Shown: positions 23,095 to 35,300 of the stretch, piece by piece
How the letters are laid out: every line of letters starts with the position of its first letter
How positions within the stretch are numbered: position 1 is the first letter of the stretch
Assembly: GCF_000006565.2 (NCBI RefSeq)
Contig: NC_031475.1
Location: forward strand, 62,001-126,000
Reading direction: 5' to 3'
DNA: 64,000 bases
Source of the DNA: Toxoplasma gondii ME49
Lineage: Eukaryota; Apicomplexa; Conoidasida; Eucoccidiorida; Sarcocystidae
Made by a program: the position numbers and the translations under genes
The notes under the pieces: generated by a model
Databases searched by the model: none
The model's input: only the letters and a program-made list of their open reading frames with translations
What the model was told of the DNA's origin: nothing

Positions 23095-26000
23095 TTACTT
23101 CTTCGGCGTCTCTCTAGGGCTCGAGCCTATCGCGTGTGACTCTACAGCCGAGACGACATTCGAGGCCAGCAATTCCTCCAGAATCGACTGCTCCCTCTTG
23201 AAGACTCCTCGGAAGGCCTCTGTTCTAAGCAGAGGAACTTCTAGCACCTTCATGACGATATTGTGGCGTTTCTCTCGCACACCCCCATGCCTTTCTCCCT
23301 CTTCTCCTGTCGGTGTGTCCTTCTCGTTCTCTTTTACCTTGTCCTCGAGGCTTGTTCCCGGTCCCCCGTCCTTCGTGGCGCTTACGCCCTCGATGTCTCC
23401 GGCCACTGGCCGCACCTCGCCTTCGCCGGCGGGTTCCCTCAACAAAGGGATTGTCGAGGCATTTGGTGGAAAAGAAGAAGAGAGAGAAGGAGAATGAAGA
23501 GGAGATGAAGAAGAGGGAGACTTAGCGGAAGAAGCAGAGGCTTGCGTTGCATCTTCTTGGTTTCCGTTGTCCGTTGCGGCTCCTTTGAGGGAGTCCTTGA
23601 GCGCAGCGAAGTCGACAGAGACTCCCCTCTCCCACAGGAGGTTCACCAGTTCCATATTTTTTCCTTCTTCTCTCGTTAGAAGAACAAGGACGCGAACTTT
23701 CTCATTTGAGCGCTGGAACTGATCTTTGTCCCTGGATCCTCTGTTCCCGTGTCCCGCATCTCTCTCTCCTTCGCTGCCGCATCTTGCACTCTCCTCGCAG
23801 CAGACCTTCCTTCGCTTCTTCTTCTCTTCTTCCACGTGATTCTCGATCGCCCGAAACAGCGTTTCCGTCCATCCAGCGAGACCAGGCTGTGCGGCCGCAA
23901 CGACCTTCGCGAATCCTAGGGCCAGATGGACGAGAAAGGCATCGAGGGAAGAAGACTGCTCTCAGTGAATCTGCTTTCACCCAACGGTTTGCATAGATAT
24001 GTACACATATACAAGTGAAGGCACACGTAGTCAGCCGATGATGGGAAAAGGCAATCACGCGTGTCCAAGCAAACACGAATGAGACAGAGGAGAACAGCAG
24101 AAAGACAAGAAGACGCAGGAACATATTTCCAAGTAAAACCGAGTGGGACACGCGAGGAAAGGGACTTCTACGCGTGTCCAAGTAGGCGCGAATCACACAA
24201 ATCGTGGACTAAAACCTGGTAGTAAAAAACGGCCCCGTGCACCTGCTCACTTCTGTTGCTTCAATAAATACGTCACGTGTTTCCAATTGTATCAAACTGT
24301 GGGAGTATGTAACTCAGCACCAAGGCGAAGCGCAACTGACTCGGAACTGGGGGACCTTGCTCTCCAGAGAATCTCCCCCACACTTGAAAAAGGGCTCCGA
24401 AAGAAGCTGCGAAAAACCGAACGGATTTTCCTTCTCTCCCGTCCATCGCCTTACCTGCGTGGCGAGCGGCGGCGGCAGTCGTGGGGCCGATCGCGAGAGC
24501 CACGAGTTTCTGTGTTTCTTTTCTCCGCCTCTTCTCTGCTTCGCGTCCCTCCATCACGCTGTTCCTGCACTCTTCAAGCAGGCGCATTAAGTCAGCTTCT
24601 GTCGACAGCAAGTGGCTGGCTGCCTTACGAGGCTGACCCGATCCCTCACGGGCCGAAGGCGAGAGCTCGAGAGGCGCCTGTGAGCAAGTGGGAGACGCCG
24701 GAGAAGCAGCGGCAGAGGAAGAAGACGAACGAGAAGAGGACTTCTTCCTGGGGAGAGAGTCCACGACGATTTGCTTGGCCCCGGCGTGGATGGCCGTGTA
24801 AGAAGGAAGAACAGGAGCGTCGAGAGTCGAGTGCTCTAGAGGAAGCCCGTTTGCAACCCAGCTCCAGACTGCTGAAGGACTCGCTAGCATGACAAAGGCT
24901 ACAGTTACTTTTGCGTCTTGTCCGTCCTCTCCTTTCTCCTCCCCCTCTTGAGTCTGCGCTTCTATCCCATCCCGACCGCCTTCTAAGAGCTGCCGTTGCC
25001 CCGCCCCTTCTGTCTTCCCGCTCTCTGTCTCGGAGGCTTGTGCTTTTTCTTCTTTCCTCGTCTCGACAGTCGCGCGCGCGGCCGCCGTGCGTGGTGTATC
25101 TGCAGGTTCCGCGCTCTTTTCACGTTTCAACAAAGCCTCCCTGAGAGTCGCAAGTAACGCCTGCCTCTCTTCCAGTGCCAGCATCCTCTGCGTGGTGGTG
25201 TAAATGTTCAAGCGCTGAAGGCGGAAGAGCGGCAGCGAAGTCCACGAAGCGGTTTCACTTCTCGCTTCCTTTTCACGCGCTTCTGTGCCTCCGAAAACGT
25301 CATTCACTGCTCTGGCTGCAGTCTGGCCTTCCTTCCCATGTTCGGGCGCATCGCGTGTTTTGGGGTGTATCTCCTCTGGTGTGCGAGACGAAAAAGCCAC
25401 GTCGTTGTGGTCTGACAACGACACGCGCGTTCGAGACGACACACTCGGAAGTACGGTTCCATGGAAAGACGCTTTTTGCACATCGCCACATGAGCTCTTG
25501 TTGGGGTGTATATACACCGAATCTCCGGGGCTGTCGCCGGAGCTTGGTTGGTCACAGGACCGCGGAGCTGAAGAAACGGACACGTTTTGCGCGCCGAAAA
25601 GCTGTACGACTTCCCTCAGCTTCCGCTCCTCAAAAGTGGTTGCGAGGTCCTCGGATGCTAAAGCCGAAGTCGGCCAAACCACGCGCGTTTGCAGCCAGCA
25701 TGGACAGCAAACGACCGAACGGCGCAGGCCGGGAAGCTCCACTGACACCGCAACGCGCTGAGCTCGGGTGTAGTTACACCAGGGATCAACATGGCCCACA
25801 TCTTCCAACGGGTCAGTGTGTTGTTCAGGCGCGTGAATACACCTCTCGTTGAAAGCGTCAGGGCTGAAACCACCGCGATAGTCGTTGTCGCTTGTCAAAC
25901 ACAGCAAGGAAAGAATTGGGGGACGAGGAGGCAAGTCGGCTGCGAGCCGGGCCGCTGTAGCTACCGAAGGCATCCAGGGCGAGAAGAGACTTTGGATTTC

Positions 26001-27464
26001 ACGCGAAGCGCTTTGTGTCTCATCTGAAACGTTCTGAAAATTGCAATCGAGTTCCCTGCCCTCTCTCCGCCTAGAATCATTCGTCGACCTTTCGCTTGTG
26101 GCCGTTTCTTCTGCATTCAAGTCCAGTTTATGTCCCCGGAATCCATGGCGCTGGCTGGCAGTCCCCGATACACGGTCGTCCCCCTCCACGTTCTGGCTTG
26201 TCTCTTCTTCGCTTTCCCTGGCGTTGTTCTTCCCTTCTAGTGGTCCTCGCCTCGCTTCGTTCGTTGCTGTGTCATCAGCCTTGCCTCGATGGCAACACAA
26301 CCTCTTAAAAACTGCATGCAGTGCCTCCTCAGCAGCGTGGCGAGTGCCGTCTCCGACACATACGATGGACTGGCGGGGCACGCTGTCTAGACACCGGAAC
26401 AGATGAGGAGGAGAAACAGAGGCCGCGGAACATGAGGAAGACTCGCAAGACGGAGGAGAATGAGACGGATAAGAGGGCGGTGTAAGAGATGTAGACGAAG
26501 AAGTAGAAGAGCACGATTGAGATGCGATGGGAAGGAGGAGACAAGTCAGCATGCGTTCCCAACAACGAGCAAACACGCGCGCCGACTCGGGCGACGTCAG
26601 GCACAGATAATCAAACGAAAAGAAGGCGGCAGGACGAGACGCCGAGCGGGGCCATGCCGGACACAATGCAGTGAGGAGAGGCGGAGCCGAGACTGAAGAA
26701 GAGGAGAGAGAACAGGACGCTGAAGCGGCTGACTCCGGAGGCGAGACACTGGGAGACGAATAGAGCGACGATGGAAACGAAGAACGATGAGAGGCTGACG
26801 GCTGGGCTGACGAGAATCGAAAAGAGAAACGCATACGGACAGGCACAGGGACAGCGTGGGCGGGCACGTAGGAGGGCGAGAGAAGTGGCTTCTCCCACCC
26901 GTGGAAGCGAGAGTGCCGGAGACTGCTTGTCCACGCAGGCGCAGGAAAGAGATGCAGACGTGGACGAGGATGTAGAGGGAACGCGCATCGGTCGAAACAG
27001 GAGGCGAATGAAAGAAATGCTGAAAGCGACGGAGAGGCGAAAGAGAGAGAAGCACTTGAGGGGGCAGTGAAGTGACAGCGCGAACGAAGGGGACCGGACA
27101 GAGAGGCAGCTGAGGGCACGAGAGGAGGAGGAAGATGAGGAGCAATCGAAGAAGGAAACAATGTCTTTGACGTCTTTTCTTTGTTTAAGAAGAGAACCGG
27201 CCTGCCTGAAAAACCGACCTGCCCCTGGCTGAGGTGTGCGGGCGACGGAAAAAAGGCGTCGACGGAGAGGGTACTCGCGCGGACAGAGAAGATACCAGCA
27301 TGGGGTGCGATGAAGGCCGGAAAAGAAAAGAGAAGAAGAGCAAACGAAGCATACGCGGAGACAGCTCGGCTTCTACGAGGCAAGAGCGAACTAGAGCAGA
27401 TGAAGGAAAAAAAGCAGAGGACTCTGTCGACGAGAAAGAGGGGAAGGAGAGGGCAAGCGGCCAT
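23095..27464 (-). CDS. UROS: Uroporphyrinogen-III synthase, circularly permuted
   Basis: UROS (HemD) cyclises hydroxymethylbilane to uroporphyrinogen III in heme synthesis. Exon 1 is 24455-27464 (ATG, MAACPLLPLF); exon 2 is 23095-23915. The junction is gca-g|ga-ttc (donor GTAAGG, acceptor CCTAG), giving 1,276 residues against about 260 usual. UROS blocks in order: DYLCLTSPESA (about residue 282), IVCVGDGT (366), VVWPTSALASEDL (594), FVMLASPSAVW (857), ALAIGPTTAAA (990), then in exon 2 VVAAAQPGLAGWTETLFRAI (1007-1027). After a charged linker come RVLVLLTREEGKNMELVNLL (about 1075) and VLEVPLLRTEA (about 1225), which normally begin the protein. The order is therefore circularly permuted. Residues 1-60 include a hydrophobic stretch (FALLLFSFPAFIA) followed by Ser/Arg-rich sequence, like an apicoplast bipartite leader. 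The adjacent enzymes are apicoplast-located in Toxoplasma, so that site is expected. Confidence 0.85.
23200..23710 (-). other. Relocated UROS strand 1-helix 1-strand 2 segment
   Basis: This part of exon 2 encodes TREEGKNMELVNLLWERGVS, matching the opening beta-strand and helix of ordinary HemD (VLxTRPEGxNxELxxLLxxxG). A Ser/Glu-rich insertion of about 110 residues follows, then VLEVPLLRTEA, matching the second strand (ELPLIxT). In ordinary HemD these precede the DxxxFTSPxAV block; here they are the last conserved elements. They are joined to the normal C-terminal helix by open frame with no stop or required splice. Confidence 0.85.
25505..25518. repeat. Perfect 14-bp palindrome GGTGTATATACACC in UROS exon 1
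   Basis: One of several GGTGTA-NN-TACACC type words inside exons in this window. Others: 25767-25780 (UROS), 35047-35060 and, with changes, 31979-31992 and 31612-31625 (PUS7), and 3553-3566 (CSN1-like, GGCGTATGTACACC). It is read as VYIHP here but in other frames elsewhere. Confidence 0.8.
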
Positions 27465-29357
27465 GTCGGAAGAGTTGATTTCTGTGAAAAGGAGAGACCT
27501 TTGTGCACAGGAAACGCCTCAGGAGGTGGAAAAGAACACAGGTGAGAGGGAAAAGGGTGAAAGGAGAAGGACAAAGGAAAGGGGGAGGCGAGGAAGCGGG
27601 CATCACGATTTTAGAGCAGTTGACAAAGATTGACAAACCTAGCACTTACTAACTAGCTTGAATCATGAGTTAAACGCCGTGACATAGCACAGAAGTTGCG
27701 GACAAGCGGCGAAAACAGTACAAAGTGAGAGAATGAGGACGAACAGGCGATCTTACGACCAAGTGGGGACTTCTTGAGACCACGCGAGCAGGGAATGTCC
27801 AGCAGAGAAGGCGCGGCGAAAAGAGTGAAAGACAGAAAGAAGACAAGACGACTGAAGGAGACGGACTTTGGATAAGATGAGGACCAAGAAATGCCTGCTC
27901 ACAGGCCAAGTCGGATGTCGGTCGCTTGCGGAATACCGTGACCAACAGTGCCGGAGAAAGTCGAAAAACGGTTGCCAAGCCAGCCAGAGTGAGATACAGC
28001 GAAGTGTGACAAGCAGCCAACGCCGACAGTGGAAGAAAACCAGAGAAAAGGCGACGACGAGTCAACATGATCTACATGCAGCAGAAGGGAAACTTGTTTT
28101 TCCACAGGACACTCCATACACCGCATGTGAGTACGGAGAAAACGAGGCGCCGCCGCTTCCTGGGGGGTTGGAAGAGACAGGAGACACGAACACACTAGCG
28201 AAGCGAGAATCGCGAGAAACCGAGAATCTGCTGCTTTGGCAAGAGAAGAATTTTCTGGAAAAGAATGGCGAGAAAAGCGACTCATGGCAACAGTCAATGG
28301 CGAGACGAGACAGGGAAGACAGACACTTGAGAGCTGTACGGCGGCAATATCTCCGGCGTCGATACACCAGGGAGACGCGCTTTTCTTTGCATGTGCATGC
28401 GCTAGAAGCTTTCGGAAGAACTCAGATATTTTTTTCGTATTTTTCCGTTTATTCGCAATGTACGTTTTTTTCTCTCAGTCTCCCGCCTTTTTCCCGGCGA
28501 AAGACGTCGGCATTTGCAATTTAAAGACCACTGCCGCAGGCGGGCCACAACGAATTCCTTGTTTTTTTTGGACGTTCAGAAAAATGAATAAAGAATCAAC
28601 AGAGGTACTCACAGTCGTTTCTCCTCTTCCCACCTCTTCCTAGAAGTCATCCGCATCTGCATTCTGAGCGTCTTTTAAGGACCGTTTCTTTCCCTCGTTT
28701 ATCCGCTGAGCAAGAAGCAGCGACTGGAGCCCCTTCGTGGCTAGAAGAGGCCGAGAGGCCTGGGGCAGAAGAAACGCGTCTGTTCTTCGCTCACGAATCT
28801 CTGAACGAGTCCGAAATGACAGCCACATGAAGACGCCGACACAAGAACGAAAAGGCCCCACCGTGTCTGGACACCCGTGAGATCCGCACAACCCAAAAAC
28901 TTGACAAACTACGAAAGAACAGCAGGCGAGATTCTCCAGGGTTTCGAGTTGGGGCTTGAGGGCACACGCGGCGAAACGGAGGTCGTGCCTTTCCGTTCCC
29001 GGAGCTGGCAACTGTTTTCGAAAAGTCTGTCAATGCACAACATATGCCAGCTTAACCGAATGTGTTGCGGAATCAACCACCCCCCACGAGCAGAGAGACT
29101 GCCGTTCACAAATTTCACCACCAGGCGTCTGTGGGAGTCAGGTGCGTCCTCAATTGAGGTCGCTCGCTCCTGATGAAGCGAACAGGTGCATCGGCAACGC
29201 CTTCACGTGTTTTCTCGTCTCTTCTCCCTTGTCCTCTTCCTCTTCTTTCTCTCCCTTGTCTTTCCTGTCTTCTCCCTCCTCTCCTCGCTTCTTCTCTTCT
29301 TCTGCTTCCTCTCCTCTATCACTTCCTCGTGCTCCTCGCCAGTCTCTGTGGCCCCCC
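27465..29357. promoter_or_regulatory. Divergent intergenic region (UROS/PUS7)
   Basis: UROS (-) and PUS7 (+) start from opposite edges of this 1.9-kb stretch, which should carry both promoters. It contains GAGACG-type words (near 28304 and 28372) and GCATGTGCATGCGC near 28386, motif classes reported as enriched in Toxoplasma promoters. It also has a T8 run near 28563. The longest open frame inside (27868-28524, +) is Lys/Arg-rich without motif support and is not called. The part from 28956 is open in the PUS7 frame but has no ATG. Confidence 0.4.
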
Positions 29358-32300
29358 ATGGAGGTCGACGCGCCCCAGGCTTTTCGTTCCGCGACTTCTA
29401 CAGGTCTGGGCCCCGTTGCGTCCTCCGCCTGGTCGGCTGTTTCGCTTGAGAGTGACTCCCAGAGAGCGAAGCAAGGGACCGAGGAGGGCGCGCTGCTGAG
29501 CCTCTCTGCCTTCTCTCGCCTGGTGGGAATCTCTCAGTTCGTCGCCTCCCATGTGCCCTCCAAACGCGGTTTCGAAGAGACGCAGGCCTCGGGATCGCCG
29601 ACCAGCGCCGCAGGCGATGTGCAGCCCGAGAAACAAAGCCCCAACGAAGGCTCAGACAGGGACGCCTGCGCCGATCACGGCGGATTCTGGGGGTCGGTGA
29701 AGACTCTTTTCGAGGACTTTCAGGTGTACGAACACTCAGAGTTCGACTGCGCATGTCTGCGTAATCAGCGTGCGTGCTCTCGTTGCGTGCCCTCTATCCA
29801 GAAAGCGGAAGCTTCTCATTCTCCCTTGTCGTTTTCTTCGGCTTCTCTCTCTTCCCCGTCTGCCTCTCTGGTGGCCTCAGACGTTTCTCAGAAAGGCGCA
29901 CGCCGTGGCGAAACAGGAAACAACTCCAAGCCACCTGCGAAGGACGAAGGAGGGCCCCGACTTGGACAGCCCTGCGCCTTCGGCTGTTGGTGTCGGGCCT
30001 TTGGAGACTCTTCAGAGGCGGCGCCACTTCGTCTGCCGCTTTTGGTGGACTCCGGACAGCTGAGGAGACAGAGGGAAGCAGAGCAGCTTGCTGAGGCGGG
30101 GGGCTTGCACGTTTCGCCTTCCTTTCGTCTCTGGCGGTGTCGACGCCGAAGTGAAGCCGCAGAGGCACTCGACGGTGTAAGGGAGGCGGGCAGAGAAGCA
30201 GAGTGGGAAGACCGGGGGGACCAGAGAGAAGAGGGAAGGGAAGAAGCAAATGAGGATGAAGACAACAGATCACAGAGTCGGGAATTGAAGGATAACGATG
30301 CCAAGAGGCGAGGAAACCGGCCGTGCGTTTCCGAGTTCGAGACGCAAAATATCGAGGCCTTTGTGCGCGGTGTCGCCTGGTGCGCTGAGGTGTACAGGCA
30401 ATACGTGATCGGTTCACCACGGGATCCAGAAGCGAGCGGTGCTGGGGTTTCCGAGAGAAGCGCCGATTTACTTCACGGACTAAATGAAGAAAAGGACTCG
30501 TGGCTGCAGCAAGCGCGGAGAACAGCGGCCTCAGCCGAGGAAACCCTGTTCACTGTTTCTTCAACTCTGGCGCCGGGGATCTCGTCCACGTTTTCATCTC
30601 TCCCGCAAGCTAAGAATGGGCAGCAAAACATTCCTTACAGCGACCCGTCAAAGGCGCCCTGCTTGTGGCTCCTAGGTGACCTCGCGGGTGTCTTGACAGC
30701 GCACTGGAGAAACGAGTTATCCGGCGTTTCCTCCCAGTCAGTACCTCTCTCCTCTTCCGCATCTCCCTCGGCTTCTCCTTCACTGGTTGAAGTCCAGAAG
30801 GAACTGCGGGGTGCCTTGCATGCGTTTGTTCGCGAGCGTCTGCCCTTCATGGTTTCAGAGTCAACGACGCTCGTCCCCGCGAAGGCAGGAGCTAACGGAG
30901 GGGACAGCGCTGGAGGCGAGCTAAGGGGGCGAGGCCTGAAGCGCGGGAGAGACAGCAATCCTCTCGACGACGACTGCGAAGACCAGGGCCAGTCAGGGGA
31001 GAGAGACGTGGAAGGAGAAGAGAAAAGAACGGGGATTCAAGATGAGGGGCAGAAGGCGCGGGATCAGGACAGACAGGAAAACAACGAGGAGGAACTGAGA
31101 GTACTACAGGGCCTGGAAGCCTCAAATCTGTCACGCCGGATTGCTTTCCTCGCTCGAGCTATTGCTTCCAGAGACGGCAGGGCTGGATTCTCAAAATCAG
31201 AACATCGACAAGAAAATGGAGAAGGATGCGTCCAGAATGGAGGAGGGCAAAACAAAGGCGGAGACGGAAACAAAGGGTCACAGAAAAAAGGGGGGTCTGT
31301 GTGTCGACCGACTTCGAATGGATTGTACGAGTCAGATTTCGCGTCGACTCGCTTCCCTTTCATCTCGATCGCAGCATGCTGGGCCCAACAGCGAGGACAG
31401 ATTCTTCGATTGAAGAAAGAAGTTGAAGAGAATGTGCAGCGGGGAAACTTAGAAGGCAACGGAGGGGGAGTGAATGAACTCGAATTGAAAGAGAGAAGAA
31501 GAAACTGGATCTCCTTGCTCGAGACAGCTGCGAAAAAACCTCCGTGCGTGGTCCTGAAACTGACCCTCAAGCCCCATTGTCGCCGTTTCCTCTTCCCTCC
31601 AGTTCACTTCAGGTGTACAGACACCGCAAGCGGAGATGCGGACCCGTCTGGAAGGAGCGGAGGCGCAGAGCGGAACGGAAGCCAGCGAGGAGGGGTGGGA
31701 GGGAAACCAGAAGTCTCCGTTCAAACCGGCGTTTCTCGAGAAGAGAGAAGAAGGGGCCGAGAGGACATAGAAGAGCTTCTCTTCCGCGGTCCGCGTGCGC
31801 AGCAGTCTGGTTCGGAAAAAGAAGAATTTGACGAAAAACAAACGGAACTGCTTGCTCGCCTCGCTTCCCACCCCGCCCTTCTGGACATCCTATTCGACAC
31901 TTGCCGAGCGTCCGAGGGAACATGCAATTACGCAGCGTCGGGCGGGCCTCAGGGCGGGCGGTGGCCAGCCGACCTCGGGGTGTATCTACACTTCATTCTC
32001 TTGAAAGTAAATCGTGATACATCCAATGCGCTCCACATGATCGGAAGGGGACTGCGTCGACACTGTCAAAGATCCCTCGCCGTCGCTGGCACCAAGGACA
32101 AACGCGGGATCACCGTCCAAAGGTGCTCCGTTCACAAAGTAAGTTGCAAATGCCCTGAGCTTCGTTCGGTATGGGGCCCCGTCCAGTTGATCCACTCACC
32201 CATATATCTGGACATCTACCGATACATATATGTATATATTTGTGTGTCGTTTTGTGTGTTTGTCCACAGCCGTTTCAGCTTTGCACTAAGCAGGAGCATC

Positions 32301-35300
32301 CCTATATATATATATATACTCGTGAGTGTCGGTGTGTGTGTCATAAACCTGTTTTCAGCGGCTGCCCACAGACGCTTTTTCAGTGGTGAACTAGAAATGA
32401 AGCGCAGCGGTGGACACGCTGGACACTTAGTCCACTAAAACCTTTACAGTTATTTCCTCAGACCTACACCCATATTTTCATATGTTCATATATATATATA
32501 TATATCGATTCATTACATCTGAAGGGGTAACTTGGTCGCGAGGAACTGGACCCCTTCAGATGCATACTCGAAAAGAGAGAGCAAAAGTTCCATTCTAATT
32601 TGTGCGTGATAAAACTAAGACGGCGAACGCAGTCTTGTGTCTGATGGACAACCGAAGCGCGTGGCTTCGTTGCTTTTTCAGGTCCTGGCGCCTGCCCTGT
32701 TGAACGCATGCTACCTAGACCATCCGTCCTGGGATTCTAACGTGCACATTGCCCCGCTGGGCCACTTTTCTCGACCTCAACGACTTGGTGCCCTTCTTGG
32801 AAACTCCTTCCAAGTTGTTCTCCGAAATGCTCGTCTTCCACTCTCAGCAACTGGTGCTTCTCTCCCTTCTTCTCTTTCTTCTTCTTTTGACGGAGAGGTT
32901 CCTCCAGGGTTTGTGCCGGTGGCGCTGTGCGACCAGTCCGTGCAGGTCTTGGCGAGCCGAGTGTCTGCGGGTGTGGCGACAATTTCCTCTCGGGGCTTTC
33001 TGAACTATTTCGGTCTCCAGCGCTTCGGCACGCATGCAGTCAGGACGTTCGAGGTCGGCGCAGCTCTGCTGCAGGGCGACTGGAAGGAGGCGGTCGCTCG
33101 AATTCTCGGAAAAAAACACAAGTCGCCCGCAAGGTGGCGGCCATCTTCGTCTGCGAGTGTTCAGACAGGTCCCGCATGCAGCATGGAGAAGAGTGCCACA
33201 GTGGCTTTGGACGCGTGGGACGAGTTGGGGGCAGAGCTGCAGAAAGCGGCTGCTGGAAGAAAAACGGATGGAGGGACACAGGGGGAAGCGAGTGACGAGT
33301 TAGAATCTCAGACGACGAGAGAGGAACTATTAGAGAAAGGCGCATGCATGGAGGATAAGCTGTCGGGAGACTGCCCAGGCGAGGGGGACGGGCGTCACGA
33401 CATAGGAAAAGGTGAAGAGCAAAGGGATAAGGGCAGCGACTCTGAACCGTCCCTGTGGGACATCTTGCAAAAGACGGGAGACCCGCGGGTCGCTCTCGGG
33501 CGCCTCGCGAGGCATCAGCATATCGAGAAAACGCTTCTGTCGTCTCTGTTGATGTCACGGCGAAAAGGGGAGAGTGAGGCAACGGGGGAAACGGGCAGCA
33601 AGTGGTGGGGAGGGGAGATGCGAGAACGTAACAGGAAACGGGCCATGTCAGGGCGAGACAGACACCGTCGAGAATGCGCCGCCCTGGGAACGGCGGCTCG
33701 GGCACAGGCTGACGGCATTTGCGCAGAGGGCAGCGAAATGCAGGTACAGGGAGAAGACCCGGGAAGGGACAAAGGCCATGCAGGTGACGTCGCATCGAAT
33801 GAACAAAAGGAAGTTGTGTCAAATGCGGTCTCGGCAACCGAAGGACAAGTACAAAGAAACGATGAATGCAAACGTGGAAACTGGGTGGACTTTGAAGTGA
33901 AAGACTACTTTCGTGCTCTGCAGGGTATCCCGGCGGACTCGCTCCAGCTGTATGTACATTCGGCACAGAGCGTCCTCTTCAATCACGCATGCACTTGGCG
34001 GTGGAAGGCTCTCGGCGGCAAAGTGTGCGTAGGTGACGTCGTTCGCGTCCGCGCGAGAGGCGACCATCGTTCCACGTTGTCGACCTCCGGCTCGACCTCT
34101 GCCGATTCGTCAAAGCGACGCGAAGCTCGACAAGTAGGGAGGATAACCGAGCTTGACGGTACAGACGACAGATTCCTTTTCGATGAGGGACAGGGCGACG
34201 GTAGCGAGGACGAAGAGGAACCCGATGGACAGACAGTCAAAGTCATTGAGACAGAGGCTGAAGCTGAGCAAGCCTCGATCTACGATTTGGTCTTGCCTCT
34301 CCCGGGCGCAGACATTGTGTACCCGTCCCATATGACAGCGGTCTACAGACAGCTAGCAAGCGATCTTCTGGGACTATCTCTCGACGCCTTCACACCGCCG
34401 AAAGACAGCCTGTGCTTGGAAGCGAGTGGAGGTTCTTCAGACATATTCGAGGGCGACCTCATGCGCGCTGGGAGAGGAGGCAGAAAAGGAGACAGAAAAG
34501 GAGACAGAAGTGGCAGACAGCGAGGGCGCGGGCGTGGGCGTGGCAGAGACGGGCGCTGTGACATGCGCGGCTACGGGGCGGAATCTGCGTGTGGAAATGA
34601 AGACGACTGCAAGGTCCGGACAACCCCCGCAGTGCTTTCGCCGGCTGCCGGGCTTTCGATTTTAGGCGTAAAGTACAAAGGAAGTTACAGATCTCTGCTG
34701 GAACGTGCCAGAGACTGCCAATGGCAACTGCTTCAGATCAGCGAAGAAGCGGTACGAACCCCTACTTCTTTGCTACTCTCGGATGTCGACCTGCTTCTGC
34801 AGAAGCAGCCACGCGAGTCCCCGTACTCTCGGTCAGCCGATAAAGCTGCGACAGGTCCAAACCCGGGAAGAAGAAGCGAATGTACCGGACGCGAAGTTGT
34901 CGGTGAGGTCGAAATGACAGAAAACGAAACGCACGAAAAGGATCAAGCGAAGGAAAGCGGATGCACGAAGAGTATGGACAGCCGGTCCTATGCGGAACAA
35001 GATTTCCGAGTTTCTTGGGATGAACCTCTCGACAGCACGCTGGTCAGGTGTATGTACACCAGAGATGAGCAGCTTCAAATGATGGAACAAGGGGAGAAGG
35101 TGCAGGGTCAAATCGACGGGTTTGGGTCGCGAATAGAAAGAAATCGGATTGTAGTTAGGGACGGAAAAAGCAATTTTTGCCTTCTTTTGAGACTGCGACT
35201 GCCTCCCGGCACATATTTCACCATGGCACTTCGTGAACTCATGAGAACGAATGCCCCTGATGATGACGAGCTAGCCCATGCTGCCGCTCGGGCCTTCGTT

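Noticed and set aside
27868..28524. 218-codon plus-strand open frame between UROS and PUS7
   Set aside because: It is Lys/Arg/Gln-rich with no domain and sits in the expected promoter region.
28956..29357. In-frame upstream extension of PUS7
   Set aside because: The frame is open but begins at TTG with no ATG before 29358. Its Ser/Phe-rich content resembles a T/C-rich 5' UTR. A spliced upstream exon cannot be excluded.
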